Shown: in pieces, positions 1-9,504 of the stretch | Position numbering within the stretch: position 1 is the stretch's first letter | Layout: every line of letters begins with the position of its first letter | Source of the DNA: Thermohalobaculum xanthum | Lineage (GTDB): Bacteria > Pseudomonadota > Alphaproteobacteria > Rhodobacterales > Rhodobacteraceae | DNA length: 62,345 bases | Direction: 5' to 3' | NCBI RefSeq assembly: GCF_016623495.1 | Contig: NZ_JAEHHL010000013.1 | Span: 1 to 62,345, forward strand | Made by a program: the position numbers and the translations under genes | Notes under the pieces: model-generated | Database searches by the model: none | What the model saw: only the letters and a program-made list of their open reading frames with translations | What the model was told of the DNA's origin: nothing

Positions 1-554
1 CGCCCCTGCGCGCGGTCGCCGGCGGCGCCGTGGCGGCAGCCGCGCCGCGGGCCGAGCGGGCGCCGGCCGCGCAGGCCGAGGCGGTGGTCGTGAGCCTCGA
101 GGACATCGCCGCGATGGTGGTGGGCGAGCGCGACATCAAGCTGCTCGACGAGATCGAGCGCTTCCTCAGCCCGGTCACCCTGCGGGTGGGACTGATCGAG
201 TTCACCCCCCGTCCGGGCGCACCCGCCGATCTGGCCGGGCGCCTCGCGCAGATGCTGCACCGGGTGACCGGCCGGCGCTGGTCGGTCGCGGTCAGCGATG
301 CGGCCGGCGGCCAGACCCTGGCCGAGAGGCGCGCCGAGGAGGAGGCCGGAATGATGGCCGAGGCCGCGCGCCACCCGCTGGTCATGGCCGCGCTTGCCGC
401 CTTCCCCGGCGCAAAGATCGGCGCGATGCGGCCGCTCTCGGCTCTGGCGCCGGCCGGCGAACCCGACTATCTCGCCCCCGTGCCCGAGGACGACGCGGTC
501 GACATCGACGGCGACATCCTCGATGCGGATGACCCATTCGGAGAGGAGGGCTGA
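1..554 (+). CDS. dnaX: DNA polymerase III subunit gamma/tau, C-terminal part (5' truncated by window)
   Basis: This is the C-terminal tail of the clamp-loader subunit that holds the replicative polymerase together. The frame is open from the first bases and the real start lies outside the window. The visible part is an Ala/Pro-rich linker, then a compact domain (LLDEIERFLSP, then a stretch ending in VTGRRWSVAVS), a helical segment with RRAEEEAGMM, and an acidic tail. This matches the C-terminal domain of alphaproteobacterial tau. The ATPase domain is not in view, so the call rests on this tail and on synteny: ybaB begins one base after the stop and recR follows, which is the classic dnaX-ybaB-recR order. 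Confidence 0.85.
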   Translation, partial: PLRAVAGGAVAAAAPRAERAPAAQAEAVVVSLEDIAAMVVGERDIKLLDEIERFLSPVTLRVGLIEFTPRPGAPADLAGRLAQMLHRVTGRRWSVAVSDAAGGQTLAERRAEEEAGMMAEAARHPLVMAALAAFPGAKIGAMRPLSALAPAGEPDYLAPVPEDDAVDIDGDILDADDPFGEEG

Positions 555-555
555 C

Positions 556-897
556 ATGCTCAAGGGACTGGGCGACATGGCCAAGCTGATGCGCGAGGCC
601 CAGAAGATGCAGGAGCGCATGGCCGAGGCGCAGTCCCGCATCGCCGAGATGACGGCCGAAGGCACGGCCGGCGCCGGCATGGTGCGCGCCACCGCCTCCG
701 GCGAGGGCGAGGTCAAGGGGCTGAAGGTCGACCCCTCGCTGATCGACGGCTCGATGGAGAAGGAGGTGCTCGAGGACCTGATCGTCGCCGCCGTCAACGA
801 CGCCGTGCGCAAGGCCAAGGAGCAGGCGCAGGAGGAGCTGTCCAAGCTGACCGAGGGGCTGCCCCTGCCGCCGGGCTTCAAGTTCCCAGGGACGTGA
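556..897 (+). CDS. ybaB: YbaB/EbfC family nucleoid-associated protein
   Basis: Small DNA-binding protein of 113 residues, the usual family length, which forms dimers that coat DNA and is conserved next to dnaX and recR. The sequence starts [20 protein letters not shown], the typical N-terminal helix, and carries the conserved core [12 protein letters not shown] and a C-terminal Lys/Glu-rich helix. The start at 556 is chosen because a gaggagg ribosome site lies just upstream, overlapping the end of dnaX, and because the protein then begins exactly at the family N-terminus. The longer in-frame opening to the left is only dnaX read in another frame. Probably co-transcribed and translationally coupled with dnaX. 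Confidence 0.95.
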   Translation: MLKGLGDMAKLMREAQKMQERMAEAQSRIAEMTAEGTAGAGMVRATASGEGEVKGLKVDPSLIDGSMEKEVLEDLIVAAVNDAVRKAKEQAQEELSKLTEGLPLPPGFKFPGT

Positions 898-902
898 CGC
901 CG

Positions 903-1874
903 ATGGCCGAGGACATGCCGGGCGCGGCGGAGGGCACGAGCTTCGGCACCGCGGCCTATGGCGGCGAGGCCTGGTCGCCGCGCACCGCGCCCCATGCCGC
1001 CGAGATCGGTACCCACTGGGCCGAATGCGGCATCGCCAACGAATGGGCGCCGCTGGGCTGCGTGCTCGTCTCGGCTCCCGGCCCGGCGCTGGCGGCGGCC
1101 AGCAACGAGGCCGACCGCAACCAGCTCCTGGCCCCGGTCGATCTGGCCCGCGCGGCCGACGAGCATGCGCGGATGGCCCAGGCCTATCGCGATGCGGGCG
1201 TGACGGTGCTGGAGGTGCCGCCCTCGGCCACCCATCCCAACCAGATGTTCTGCGCCGATCTCTTCGTGATGACGCCCGAGGGCGCGATCCTTGCCCGGCC
1301 CGCCTCGACCGTGCGCGCGGGCGAGGAGGTGGCGGTCGCGGCCTGCCTTGCCGCCGCGCGGGTGCCGGTCCTGATGACGTTGAGGGGCGAGGCCACCTTC
1401 GAGGGCGCGGACCTGATGTGGCTGGACGCGCATTGCGTGCTGGTGGCGCGGGGCCTGCGCACCAACGACGCCGCGATCGCCCAGATCGCGGGGCTCCTGG
1501 GCCAGATGGGGGTCGAGACCATCGCCGTCGACCTGCCCTTCGGCACCATGCACCTGATGGGCATGTTGCGCATCCTCGACCGCGATCTCGCCGTGGCCTG
1601 GCCGCGGCGCACGCCGCATGCGGCGGTGGTGGCGCTGCGCGCGCGCGGCTTTCGCGTCGCGTTCCTGCCGGACCTGGGCGAGGCCGACACCAACACGGCG
1701 ATGAACGTGGTCACCCTGGGCCCGCGCCGGATCCTGATGCCGGCCAGCCCCGCCGCCCGCGCCTTCTACGAGGGCCTGGGTGTCGAGGTGACCGAGACCC
1801 CCACGGCCGAGCTGCGCAAGGCGGCGGGCGCGGTTGGCTGCCTGACCGGCGTGGTCGCGCGGGCGCGCGGATGA
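903..1874 (+). CDS. amidinotransferase-fold hydrolase (dimethylarginine dimethylaminohydrolase / arginine deiminase-like)
   Basis: About 323 residues of the guanidino-group modifying enzyme superfamily, whose members hydrolyse or transfer amidino groups using a catalytic Cys-His-acid set. Visible landmarks are an acidic loop FCADLF near residue 119, the conserved RTN of ARGLRTND near 184-189, the His of GTMHLMG near 217, and a C-terminal Cys in GAVGCLTG near 313, which is where the nucleophile sits in this fold. The start at 903 gives an AGGGA at reasonable spacing; a GTG at 894 that overlaps the ybaB stop is possible. The gene separates ybaB from recR, which normally touch, and its stop overlaps the recR start. 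Substrate (methylated arginine, arginine or another guanidine) cannot be told from sequence alone. Confidence 0.75.
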   Translation: MAEDMPGAAEGTSFGTAAYGGEAWSPRTAPHAAEIGTHWAECGIANEWAPLGCVLVSAPGPALAAASNEADRNQLLAPVDLARAADEHARMAQAYRDAGVTVLEVPPSATHPNQMFCADLFVMTPEGAILARPASTVRAGEEVAVAACLAAARVPVLMTLRGEATFEGADLMWLDAHCVLVARGLRTNDAAIAQIAGLLGQMGVETIAVDLPFGTMHLMGMLRILDRDLAVAWPRRTPHAAVVALRARGFRVAFLPDLGEADTNTAMNVVTLGPRRILMPASPAARAFYEGLGVEVTETPTAELRKAAGAVGCLTGVVARARG

Positions 1875-2470
1875 CCGGGCCCGGCAGCGAGATCGAGCGG
1901 CTGATCGAGCTTATGGCCAAGCTGCCGGGCCTCGGCCCCCGCTCGGCGCGGCGCGCGGCGCTGGCGCTGGTGAAGAGGCGCGAGCGGCTGCTTCTTCCGC
2001 TGGCGCAGGCAATGGCCGAGGTGGCGGAACGGGTCGCGCTCTGCGAGGTCTGCGGCCATGTCGCGACCGGGCCGCGCTGCGGGATCTGCACCGACGCGCG
2101 GCGCGACGCCACGCGGCTTTGCGTGGTCGAGGACGTGGCCGACCTCTGGGCGCTGGAGCGCGCGGGGGTGTTCAAGGGGCGCTACCACGTGCTGGGCGGA
2201 ACGCTCTCGGCGCTCGACGGCGTAACGCCCGAGAGCCTGCGCATCCCCGAGCTTGCCGCCCGCGTCCGGGCCGAGGGCGTTGTCGAGGTCATCCTCGCGG
2301 TCGGCGCCACGATGGACGGGCAGACCACGGCGCATGTCGTGGCCGACTATCTCGAAGGGACCGGGGCCGAGGTCACGTCGCTGGCCAAGGGCGTGCCGGT
2401 CGGGGGCGAGCTCGACTATCTCGACGACGGCACGATCTCGGCCGCGCTCAGCGCGCGCAAGGCGTTCTGA
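1871..2470 (+). CDS. recR: recombination mediator protein RecR
   Basis: 199 residues, normal for RecR, which with RecF/RecO loads RecA at gaps. In order: helix-hairpin-helix [12 protein letters not shown] (about 17-28), a four-cysteine zinc motif (Cys 58, 61, 70, 73 in CEVCGH and RCGIC), and a Toprim domain beginning [14 protein letters not shown] with the [13 protein letters not shown] segment. The ATG overlaps the stop of the preceding hydrolase (ATGA), so a start deeper in the much longer open frame upstream is rejected. It is the last gene of the dnaX operon; an AT-rich spacer follows. Confidence 0.97.
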   Translation: MTGPGSEIERLIELMAKLPGLGPRSARRAALALVKRRERLLLPLAQAMAEVAERVALCEVCGHVATGPRCGICTDARRDATRLCVVEDVADLWALERAGVFKGRYHVLGGTLSALDGVTPESLRIPELAARVRAEGVVEVILAVGATMDGQTTAHVVADYLEGTGAEVTSLAKGVPVGGELDYLDDGTISAALSARKAF

Positions 2471-2569
2471 GGGGTGTGAGTAACGCTTTCACACGTAAAA
2501 TCGTGATCAAGTATTTGATTATATTTCATTTACTAAATTCCATGACGCGGCTCGGCCTAGGGGCCGGGT
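2471..2569. other. AT-rich spacer between convergent recR and HAD genes
   Basis: About 75 bases from 2478 are strikingly AT-rich against a 70 percent GC background. Two short inverted repeats are visible: GTGTGA (2474-2479) with TCACAC (2489-2494), and ATCAA (2506-2510) with TTGAT (2515-2519). A third weak hairpin, CTCGGCC with GGCCGGG (2551-2568), adjoins the end of the HAD gene. The position between two converging stops suggests transcription termination in both directions, but no strong stem with a T-run is present. Confidence 0.4.
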
Positions 2570-3256
2570 TCACGGCAACTCGCTCAGGAACCGCGTGAGG
2601 CAGGTCACACGCCGGTCCACATGCTCGGGCGCCTTCTCGCCCTCGTGATGACAGACCCAGACCGTCGCCATGCCGCGCGCCTTGGGCACCGCGAGGTTGC
2701 GGGCGTCGTCCTCGACCATGGCGGCACGGGCGGGGTCGAAGCGGGCGTGCTCGCGCACCCGGTCATAGGCGGCGGCCGAGGGTTTGGGCTCCAGCCCCTT
2801 GTCCTCGATGCCGTAGATCCCCTCGAACAGCCCGTCGAGGCCGCGCGCGCTCAGCACCCGCTCGGCATGGGCGCGCGCGCCGTTTGTGTGCACGAGCCTG
2901 CGCCCCGGCAGGCGGGCGAGCGCGTCATGCAGCGCCGGGTCGGGCTTCAGCCCCGAGAGGTCGATCTCGTGCACGTGGTCGAGGAAGTCCTGCGCATGGA
3001 CGCCGTGATGGTCGATCAGCCCCTTGAGCGTGATGCCGTAGCGTTCCCAGTAGAGGCGGCGCAGCCGGTCGGCCTCGGTCCGCGCGACGCCCAGCGCGCC
3101 CATGATGAAATCCGTCATCCGCCGGTCGATCTGGTCGAACAGCCGCGCCGAGGGGTGGTAGAGCGTGTTGTCGAGATCGAAGACCCAGGTCTCGATCCGG
3201 GTGAAGTCGGGCGCGCGGGATGCAGCTTGTGGCATTGTCAGCAGGGGACGGGTCAT
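2570..3256 (-). CDS. HAD-family hydrolase, pyrimidine 5'-nucleotidase (Sdt1-like)
   Basis: 228 residues of the haloacid dehalogenase superfamily, the branch annotated as pyrimidine 5'-nucleotidase, which dephosphorylates UMP/CMP-type nucleotides in the cytoplasm. Motif I FDLDNTLYHP (26-35) carries the nucleophile Asp and the general acid Asp. Motif II is LVHTNGA, motif III the Lys of EPKPSAAAYDR, and motif IV MVEDDARNL. A helical cap lies between motifs I and II. A start at the internal Met at residue 8 is possible. It converges on recR and its start lies 48 bases from the divergent methyltransferase. Exact substrate is inferred from family only. Confidence 0.82.
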   Translation of the reverse strand: MTRPLLTMPQAASRAPDFTRIETWVFDLDNTLYHPSARLFDQIDRRMTDFIMGALGVARTEADRLRRLYWERYGITLKGLIDHHGVHAQDFLDHVHEIDLSGLKPDPALHDALARLPGRRLVHTNGARAHAERVLSARGLDGLFEGIYGIEDKGLEPKPSAAAYDRVREHARFDPARAAMVEDDARNLAVPKARGMATVWVCHHEGEKAPEHVDRRVTCLTRFLSELP

Positions 3257-3304
3257 CGCAGGATCGGACTATCGCCGGAATCGTCGCCTGATGGGAGAGC
3301 AAAG

Positions 3305-4135
3305 ATGGCCGAGGCAGCGGAATGGGCCGGCCGCGTCGGGCTGGAATGGGCGCGCCGGGTGCAGGCGCTCGACCGCCAGCTTGCGCCCGCGGGCGAGATC
3401 GGGCTGAAGGCGCTGGACGCCCACCCGGGCGAGCGGGTGATCGACCTCGGCTGCGGCGCCGGCGCGATGACCCAGGCCATCGCCGCGGCGGTGACGCCGG
3501 GAGGCGCGGTCACCGCGCTCGACATCTCGCCCGACCTGCTTGACGTCGCCCGCGCCCGCGTCGGCATGGGCTGCGTGCATTTCCACGAGGGGGATGCGGC
3601 GCAGTTCGACCTCAGCGGCGGGCATGACGCGCTGTTCTCGCGGTTCGGCTGCATGTTCTTCGACAATCCGCCCGCCGCCTTCGCGCGGCTGCGCCGGGCG
3701 CTGAAGCCCGGCGCGCGGGTGGTGCTGACGGTCTGGTCCGACATGGCGCGAAACCCCTGGGCCCGGATCCCCGCCGAGGTCGGCGCGCGGGTGCTGGGCC
3801 CGGCCGAGCCCAAGTCGCCGACGGCGCCCGGCCCCTTCGCCTGGGCCGATCCCGCCTATCCGCACGCGATCCTGACCGAGGCCGGGTTCGGGGGCGTCAC
3901 GCAGGACGAGCACGATATCGAGCTGGTGATCGGCGACGGCGCCGAGGCGGACCCTGTCGAGCGCGGCGTGACCATGCTCACGCACATCGGCCCCCTTGCC
4001 CGCAGGCTGGCGAGCGAGGCGCCGGCCACCCGCGCCCGCGCGGCCGACGCGCTGCGCGAGGCCATCGCGCCTCACGTGCGCGACGGCTGGCTGCGCATGC
4101 CCGGCGTGGTCCGGATCATTCGGGCTCGAAACTGA
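3305..4135 (+). CDS. class I SAM-dependent methyltransferase
   Basis: 276 residues. The SAM-binding motif I is [15 protein letters not shown] (about 43-57), followed by the acidic strand end ALDISPDLL, then a motif IV-like segment [17 protein letters not shown] and the strand [14 protein letters not shown] typical of UbiE/Methyltransf_11-25 type enzymes. The substrate is not identifiable. The ATG at 3305 has purine-rich sequence (gagagcaaag) just upstream and fits the domain start; the longer opening upstream runs antisense through the HAD gene and is not used. The last 20 bases overlap the 3' end of the convergent msrB gene. Confidence 0.82.
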   Translation: MAEAAEWAGRVGLEWARRVQALDRQLAPAGEIGLKALDAHPGERVIDLGCGAGAMTQAIAAAVTPGGAVTALDISPDLLDVARARVGMGCVHFHEGDAAQFDLSGGHDALFSRFGCMFFDNPPAAFARLRRALKPGARVVLTVWSDMARNPWARIPAEVGARVLGPAEPKSPTAPGPFAWADPAYPHAILTEAGFGGVTQDEHDIELVIGDGAEADPVERGVTMLTHIGPLARRLASEAPATRARAADALREAIAPHVRDGWLRMPGVVRIIRARN

Positions 4136-4508
4136 GCGCGACCCCGTTGATGCAGTAGCGCAGGCCCGTCGGCCGGGGCCCGTCGGGAAAGACATGGCCC
4201 AGATGCGCGTCGCAGGCGGCGCAGACCACCTCGGTGCGGCGCATGAACCAGCTGCGGTCCTCATTCTCGGCGACCGCGCTGTCGGCGGCGGGCTGCCAGA
4301 AGCTGGGCCAGCCCGTGCCGCTGTCGAACTTGTGCGCCATGTCGAACAGCGCGGTGCCGCAGCAGACGCAGTGGAACTTGCCGGGCTGCTTGGGAAAATT
4401 GTCGTTGGTGAAGGGCCGCTCGGTGCCCTTGCGGCGCGTGACGCGATAGGCCTCGGGCGAGAGCTGCGCGCGCCATTCGTCGTCGTGCTTCAGAACCTTT
4501 CCGGCCAT
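4116..4508 (-). CDS. msrB: peptide-methionine (R)-S-oxide reductase
   Basis: 130 residues; repairs R-methionine sulfoxide in oxidised proteins. The structural zinc site is formed by Cys 47/50 (CVCC) and Cys 96/99 (CAAC). GTGWPSFW and [10 protein letters not shown] line the active site, and the nucleophilic Cys 119 is in [11 protein letters not shown]. The catalytic and all four zinc cysteines are present. The start at 4508 ([12 protein letters not shown]) is the family N-terminus; 20 extra in-frame codons upstream are unlikely to be translated. The stop codon lies inside the end of the convergent methyltransferase gene (4116-4135), so the two mRNAs overlap. Confidence 0.95.
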   Translation of the reverse strand: MAGKVLKHDDEWRAQLSPEAYRVTRRKGTERPFTNDNFPKQPGKFHCVCCGTALFDMAHKFDSGTGWPSFWQPAADSAVAENEDRSWFMRRTEVVCAACDAHLGHVFPDGPRPTGLRYCINGVALSFEPE

Positions 4509-4635
4509 GCCGCGTTCTCCGTGCAGTGATGTCTGCCTAGGCGTCATACGGATGTCGCGCCCGTGCATATATATAGGGCCACAGGTGGTCTGCGCGTAAC
4601 CCGCGCAGCAGGGATCGAGCTCCCCGGAGGTTCAC

Positions 4636-5418
4636 ATGTTCGGGATCGGCAAATACAATGCACGCTTCGCCGAGACGGAGGCGGATATCCGCCGCTGCCA
4701 GCAGCTTCGCTACCTTGCCTTCATTGCCGGCCGCGGGCTCGGCAGCGGGCCGGGCGGCGGGTATGCCGGCGGGGCCGAGGGGCTCGATGCCGACGGCTTC
4801 GATGCGATCTGCAGCCACCTGATGGTCGAGGAGGTGAAGTCCGGCCAGCTGGTGTGCTGCTTCCGGATGCTGCCGCTCGACGATGGCTCGCAGATCGGGC
4901 GGAGCTACTCGGCGCAGTATTACGAGCTGTCGCGGCTCAGCGCCTTCCCCGGCAAGATGGTCGAGATGGGCCGCTTCTGCATCCATCCCGAATGGCGCGA
5001 TCCCAACATCCTGCGCATCGCGTGGGCGGCGATGAGCGCGCATGTCGAGCGCGAGGGCGTCGAGCTGTTGTTCGGCTGCTCGTCCTTCCACGGGGTCGAT
5101 GCCGAGGAGTACCGCGACGCCTTTGCCCTGCTGCGCGAGAAGCACCTGGCGCCGCGGCGCTGGCTGCCGCTGCCCAAGTCCCCGCGGATCTTCCGCTTCG
5201 CGCGTGCCTTGCGCTTCTTCAAGCCCGACCTGCGGCTGGCGATGCGCCGCATGCCGCCGCTGTTGCGCACTTACCTGGTGATGGGCGGCTGGGTGTCGGA
5301 CCACGCGGTGATCGACAAGGACCTCAACACGCTCCATGTCTTCACCGGGGTCGAGGTGAGCCGCGTGCCCTCGGCGCGGGCGGCGCTCCTGCGACCGCGC
5401 CGTGCCGTCGGGACCTGA
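4636..5418 (+). CDS. olsB: L-ornithine N(alpha)-acyltransferase (ornithine lipid synthesis)
   Basis: 260 residues of the GNAT-fold OlsB family, which transfers a 3-hydroxyacyl chain from acyl-ACP to ornithine to make lyso-ornithine lipid at the inner membrane. Recognisable pieces are the N-terminal QQLRYLAFIAG segment, the core MVEMGRFCIHPEWRDPNILR, LLFGCSSFHGVDAE and the C-terminal PLLRTYLVMGGWVSDHAVI with LNTLHVFTGVEV. The ATG has ccggagg upstream. The partner olsA (second acylation) is not adjacent, whereas the two genes are often neighbours in this family of bacteria. Confidence 0.85.
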   Translation: MFGIGKYNARFAETEADIRRCQQLRYLAFIAGRGLGSGPGGGYAGGAEGLDADGFDAICSHLMVEEVKSGQLVCCFRMLPLDDGSQIGRSYSAQYYELSRLSAFPGKMVEMGRFCIHPEWRDPNILRIAWAAMSAHVEREGVELLFGCSSFHGVDAEEYRDAFALLREKHLAPRRWLPLPKSPRIFRFARALRFFKPDLRLAMRRMPPLLRTYLVMGGWVSDHAVIDKDLNTLHVFTGVEVSRVPSARAALLRPRRAVGT

Positions 5419-5503
5419 GCGCCCCGCGGCGCTTGCGCGTGCCGTGCATGGCGCTATGACGGCAGGGGCCGGGCCGCGCGCCCGGTGACATCCGGAGCCC
5501 GCC

Positions 5504-6448
5504 ATGACCGTGTCCCCCTCGCCCTTCGATCCCGCCGCCGTCGCGCCCGAGACCGCGGCCTTCAACGACGCGCTCGAAAAGGCGCTGGCGCTGGTGCCGG
5601 TCGTCAACACGGTGCCGCCCGAGCTGACCCGCAAGGCACGGGCCGAGGGGCGCGGCCTGTTCCCGCCTGCCGGGCCGCTCGAGGGCTCGGAATGGCGAGA
5701 GATCCCCGGCGCGCCGGGTGGGCCTGCGCGGCGGGTGCGGCTGAGCCCCGCGCCTGGTGCTGCGCGCGGTACCTACCTGCACATTCATGGCGGCGGCTGG
5801 ACGCTGGGGTGCCCCGACCAGTCGGACGGCTACAACCAGCGCATCGCGCGCGAGACCGGGCTCGACGTCGTGTCGGCGGAGTATCGTCTGAGCCCCGAGA
5901 ACCGCTGGCCCGGCTGCGCCGAGGATTGCGAGGCGGCGGCGCGCTGGGTGCTGGAGACGCGCCCCGGCCCCGTGCTGATCGGCGGCGAATCGGCCGGCGG
6001 CCATCTGAGCATGGTCACCTTCCTGCGGCTGGCCGCGGCCGGGCTGGCCGACCGGATCGCGGGGCTCGTGCTGAACTATGGCGTGTTCGACATGCGCATG
6101 ACGCCCTCGGCGCGCAACTGGGGCCAGCGCTACCTGATCCTGTCGACCCCGGTGATCGACTGGTTCGCGCAGAACCTGCTGGGCGCGGCCGACCGAGCCG
6201 ACCCCGGCGTGTCGCCGCTGCTCGCGCCGCTGCCGGCGCGCCTGCCGCCAGCGCTGTTCCAGTGCGGCACGGCCGATCCGCTGATCGACGACACGCTGTT
6301 CATGGGGCAGCGCTGGCAGGCCGCTGGCGGGCGGGCCGAGGTCGCGATCTACCCGGGCGGCGTGCATGCCTTCGACTGTTTCGACCTCGGGATCGCGCGG
6401 CAAAGCCGCGCCCGAGAGGCCGCGTTCCTGCGCGACTGCCTGGGCTGA
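5504..6448 (+). CDS. alpha/beta hydrolase, HSL-type esterase
   Basis: 314 residues of the hormone-sensitive-lipase type alpha/beta hydrolases. The oxyanion-hole motif HGGGW is at 95-99, and the nucleophile elbow GGESAGGH puts the catalytic Ser near 163. The acid is probably the Asp of CGTADPLIDD and the base the His of GGVHAFDCF near the C-terminus. There is no signal peptide, so it is cytoplasmic. The natural ester substrate is unknown. The ATG has ccggag upstream. It stands alone between olsB and mutL. Confidence 0.85.
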   Translation: MTVSPSPFDPAAVAPETAAFNDALEKALALVPVVNTVPPELTRKARAEGRGLFPPAGPLEGSEWREIPGAPGGPARRVRLSPAPGAARGTYLHIHGGGWTLGCPDQSDGYNQRIARETGLDVVSAEYRLSPENRWPGCAEDCEAAARWVLETRPGPVLIGGESAGGHLSMVTFLRLAAAGLADRIAGLVLNYGVFDMRMTPSARNWGQRYLILSTPVIDWFAQNLLGAADRADPGVSPLLAPLPARLPPALFQCGTADPLIDDTLFMGQRWQAAGGRAEVAIYPGGVHAFDCFDLGIARQSRAREAAFLRDCLG

Positions 6449-6526
6449 CGGCGCGCGAGAAGCCGTTTCAGAATCGCCCCGCCCCATGCTATGGATTGGG
6501 GCATGAACACGGCGCAACGCAACATC

Positions 6527-8389
6527 ATGGGTTCCAGGCCCCGGATTCGCCGCCTCTCGGAGGCCGCGGCCAACCGCATCGCCGCGGGCGAGGTGGTCGA
6601 GCGCCCCGCTTCGGCGGTGAAGGAGCTTGTCGAGAACGCGATCGACGCGGGCGCGGGCCGGATCGAGGTGGCGCTGGCCGATGGCGGCAAGACGCTGATC
6701 CGGGTCTCGGATGACGGCATCGGCGTTCCCGAGGACGAGCTTGCGCTGGCCTTCGAGCGGCACGCGACCTCGAAGATCGACGGCTCGGACCTCGTGCACA
6801 TCACCAGCTTCGGCTTCCGCGGCGAGGCACTGCCCTCGATCGGCGCGGTGGCGCGGGTGAGCCTGAGCTCGCGCGCCCTCGGCGCCGACGCGGCCTGGGA
6901 GATCGCGGTGAACGCGGGCGAGATCGGCCGGCCCCGGCCGGCGGCGCGCGGCCAGGGCACCACGGTCGAGGTGCGCGACCTGTTCTCGGCCACGCCCGCA
7001 CGGCTCAAGTTCCTGCGCTCCGAGCGCGCCGAGACGCAGGCCGCCTCGGACACGCTGCGCCGGCTGGCGCTGGCCGAGCCGGGCATCGGCTTCGTGCTGC
7101 GCGAGGTCACCGGCGGCGGCGAGGGGCGGGCGCTCCTGAGCCTCGCGCCCGAGAGCGGCGGCGAGATGGAGGCGCGCCTCGCCCGGATCGACCGGGTGCT
7201 GGGCCAGGGGTTCGCCCAGAACGCGCTGGCCGTCGAGGCCGAGCGCGAGGGCGTGCGCCTCACCGGCTTTGCCGGCCTGCCCACCTATGCGCGGGGCGCG
7301 GCGGTGCACCAGTACCTGTTCGTCAATGGCCGCCCGGTCCGTGACAAGCTGCTGGCCGGGGCCCTGCGCGCGGCCTATGGCGACTTCCTGTCGCGCGACC
7401 AGCACCCGGTCGCGGTGCTGTGGGTCGATCTCGCGCCCGAGCGTGTCGACGTGAACGTGCACCCGGCCAAGGCCGAGGTGCGGTTCCGCGAATCGGGCGT
7501 GGTGCGGGGGCTGGTCGTCTCGGCGCTGCGCCATGCCCTGGCCGAGGCCGGGCACCGCGCGGCGACGACGCTGTCCGACGCGGCGCTGGGGGCGTTCCGT
7601 CCCGCGGCAGGCTCGGCTGCCCCGCGCGCGGGATGGCGGGGCGGCGAATGGCGCCCGCCGGCGCCGGACCTTCTTGCCGCGGGCACCGCGGCGCAGGCGC
7701 CGGCTGGCGGCACGGCCGAGTTCGCAGGCTTCGCCGAGCAGGCCGGATGGTCGGCGCGCGCCGAGGTGCCCGAGCCCGAGGCGGAGACGCCCGCCGCCGA
7801 GGGATCGCCGGACTTTCCGCTGGGGGCGGCACGCGCCCAGATCCACGAGAACTACATCCTCGCCCAGACCCGCGACGGCTTGGTCATCGTCGACCAGCAC
7901 GCCGCGCATGAGCGGCTGGTCTACGAGCGGCTCAAGCGCCAGATGGCGGATGCGGGCGTGAAGCGTCAGGGCCTGCTGATCCCCGAGATCGTCGATCTCG
8001 GCGCCGGCGCGGGCCCGGTTGCCGATCACGCCGAGGCGCTGGAGGCGCTGGGCCTGGTGGTCGAGCCCTTCGGCGATGGCGCGGTCTGCGTGCGCGAGGT
8101 GCCCGCGATCCTCGGCGATTGCGACGTGGCGGGCCTGATGCGCGACGTGGCCGACGAGATCGCCGACGGCGGCGGCGCGGGGTCGCTGCGCGCGCGGCTC
8201 GACGCGGTGCTCTCGCGCATCGCCTGCCACGGCTCGGTCCGGTCGGGCCGGCGGCTGACCGTGCACGAGATGAACGCGCTCTTGCGCGAGATGGAGGCGA
8301 CGCCCGGCTCGGCCACCTGCAACCACGGGCGACCGACATCGGTCGTGCTCTCGCTCGCCGATATCGAGCGCCTGTTCGGGCGCCGGTGA
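6527..8389 (+). CDS. mutL: DNA mismatch repair protein MutL
   Basis: About 620 residues. The N-terminal GHKL ATPase shows [36 protein letters not shown], the HATSKI loop and [12 protein letters not shown]. The C-terminal part contains [12 protein letters not shown], which fits the DQHA(X)2E(X)4E metal-binding endonuclease motif, so this MutL probably nicks DNA itself, as expected in bacteria without MutH. A low-complexity Ala/Pro linker joins the halves. The start at 6527 ([10 protein letters not shown]) matches where homologues begin; an ATG eight codons upstream (6503) is an alternative. The stop overlaps the rmuC start (TGATG), implying coupling. Confidence 0.95.
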   Translation: MGSRPRIRRLSEAAANRIAAGEVVERPASAVKELVENAIDAGAGRIEVALADGGKTLIRVSDDGIGVPEDELALAFERHATSKIDGSDLVHITSFGFRGEALPSIGAVARVSLSSRALGADAAWEIAVNAGEIGRPRPAARGQGTTVEVRDLFSATPARLKFLRSERAETQAASDTLRRLALAEPGIGFVLREVTGGGEGRALLSLAPESGGEMEARLARIDRVLGQGFAQNALAVEAEREGVRLTGFAGLPTYARGAAVHQYLFVNGRPVRDKLLAGALRAAYGDFLSRDQHPVAVLWVDLAPERVDVNVHPAKAEVRFRESGVVRGLVVSALRHALAEAGHRAATTLSDAALGAFRPAAGSAAPRAGWRGGEWRPPAPDLLAAGTAAQAPAGGTAEFAGFAEQAGWSARAEVPEPEAETPAAEGSPDFPLGAARAQIHENYILAQTRDGLVIVDQHAAHERLVYERLKRQMADAGVKRQGLLIPEIVDLGAGAGPVADHAEALEALGLVVEPFGDGAVCVREVPAILGDCDVAGLMRDVADEIADGGGAGSLRARLDAVLSRIACHGSVRSGRRLTVHEMNALLREMEATPGSATCNHGRPTSVVLSLADIERLFGRR

Positions 8390-9498
8390 TGGAGGCGCTG
8401 GTGGCCGCCATGCGTGCGGCCCTTGCCGGGGTCGATCCGCTGCATCTGGCGGCGGGGGCGTTGGCGCTCCTCGTTCTGGCCATACTGGTCACCGCGCGCC
8501 TTGCGCGGGGCGGCCAGCGCGGTCTTGGCCCGGCGCTTGACCGGTTGGGGCAGGGTCAGCAGCAGCTGGTGGGCGCGCTCGCGCAGCTGGCCGAGGCGCA
8601 GGCCGGCGCCCAGATCCGCGCGATGGAGACGATGGAGCGCAGGCTGGGCGAGGTGTCGAGCCGTGTCTCCGCGACGCTTTCAGGCTCGGCCAGCGAGACG
8701 GCCAAGAGCCTCGGCGCGCTGCAGGCGCGGCTTTCGGTGATCGACGCGGCGCAGGGGCGGATCGAGCAGCTCTCGGGCAACGTGCTTGGCCTGCAGGAGA
8801 TCCTGTCGAACAAGCAGGCGCGCGGCGCCTTTGGCGAGGTGCAGCTGGCCGAGATCCTGCGCCACGCCCTGCCGCCCGACGCCTATGCGCTGCAGGCCAC
8901 GCTGTCGAACGGCCGGCGGGCCGATGCACTGGTGCACCTGTCGCATCCGCCGGGGCCGATGGTGATCGACTCGAAATTCCCGCTCGAGGCCTACCAGGCG
9001 CTGGCCTCGGCCCGTACCGAGCGCGAGAAGCGCGAGGCCGCCCGGGCGCTGAGGGCGGCGGTCCAGACCCATGTCGCGCATATCGCCGAGCGCTACATCA
9101 TCGAGGGCGAGACCGCGGAATCGGCGCTGATGTTCCTGCCCTCCGAGGCGGTCTATGCCGAGTTGCACGCGAACCATGCCGAGGTCGTCCGCCAGGGTTT
9201 CGAGCGGCGCGTCTGGATCGTCTCGCCCACCACCACGATGGCCATGCTGACGACGATGCGCGGGGTGATGCGCGACGCCCGGATCGCGGCGGAAAGCGGC
9301 CGGATCCGGCGCGAGCTGGGCGCGCTGACGCGCGATATCGGGCGGCTGGTCGATCGGGTCGGCAATCTCGAGCGGCATCTCGCGCAGGCGGGCGAGGACC
9401 TGCGCGGCGTCCGCATCACGGCCGACCGCGCTGCGACCCGCGCCACCCGGCTCGAGGAGGTCGAGTTCGGCGGCGACGAGCTGAGCGCGGCCGAGTAG
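8389..9498 (+). CDS. rmuC: DNA recombination protein RmuC homologue
   Basis: 369 residues. An N-terminal membrane segment (about residues 20-40, rich in Ala/Leu/Val) is followed by a Gln/Glu/Arg-rich coiled coil and the RmuC nuclease-like domain: GNVLGLQEILSNKQARGAFG, then GRRADALVHL, PMVIDSKFPLEAY, and LMFLPSEAVYAEL. These are the family landmarks; in E. coli RmuC limits inversions and is related to restriction-endonuclease-like folds. The ATG overlaps the mutL stop. Longer in-frame starts would lie inside mutL and are rejected. It converges on the phosphatase gene six bases away. Confidence 0.9.
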   Translation: MEALVAAMRAALAGVDPLHLAAGALALLVLAILVTARLARGGQRGLGPALDRLGQGQQQLVGALAQLAEAQAGAQIRAMETMERRLGEVSSRVSATLSGSASETAKSLGALQARLSVIDAAQGRIEQLSGNVLGLQEILSNKQARGAFGEVQLAEILRHALPPDAYALQATLSNGRRADALVHLSHPPGPMVIDSKFPLEAYQALASARTEREKREAARALRAAVQTHVAHIAERYIIEGETAESALMFLPSEAVYAELHANHAEVVRQGFERRVWIVSPTTTMAMLTTMRGVMRDARIAAESGRIRRELGALTRDIGRLVDRVGNLERHLAQAGEDLRGVRITADRAATRATRLEEVEFGGDELSAAE

Positions 9499-9504
9499 GT
9501 CCCC

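Noticed and set aside
5342-8326. A 994-codon open frame on the minus strand opposite the esterase and mutL genes
   Set aside because: It is antisense to clearly conserved proteins, has Arg/Ala/His-rich low-complexity composition and no domain. High GC content makes such long shadow frames common.
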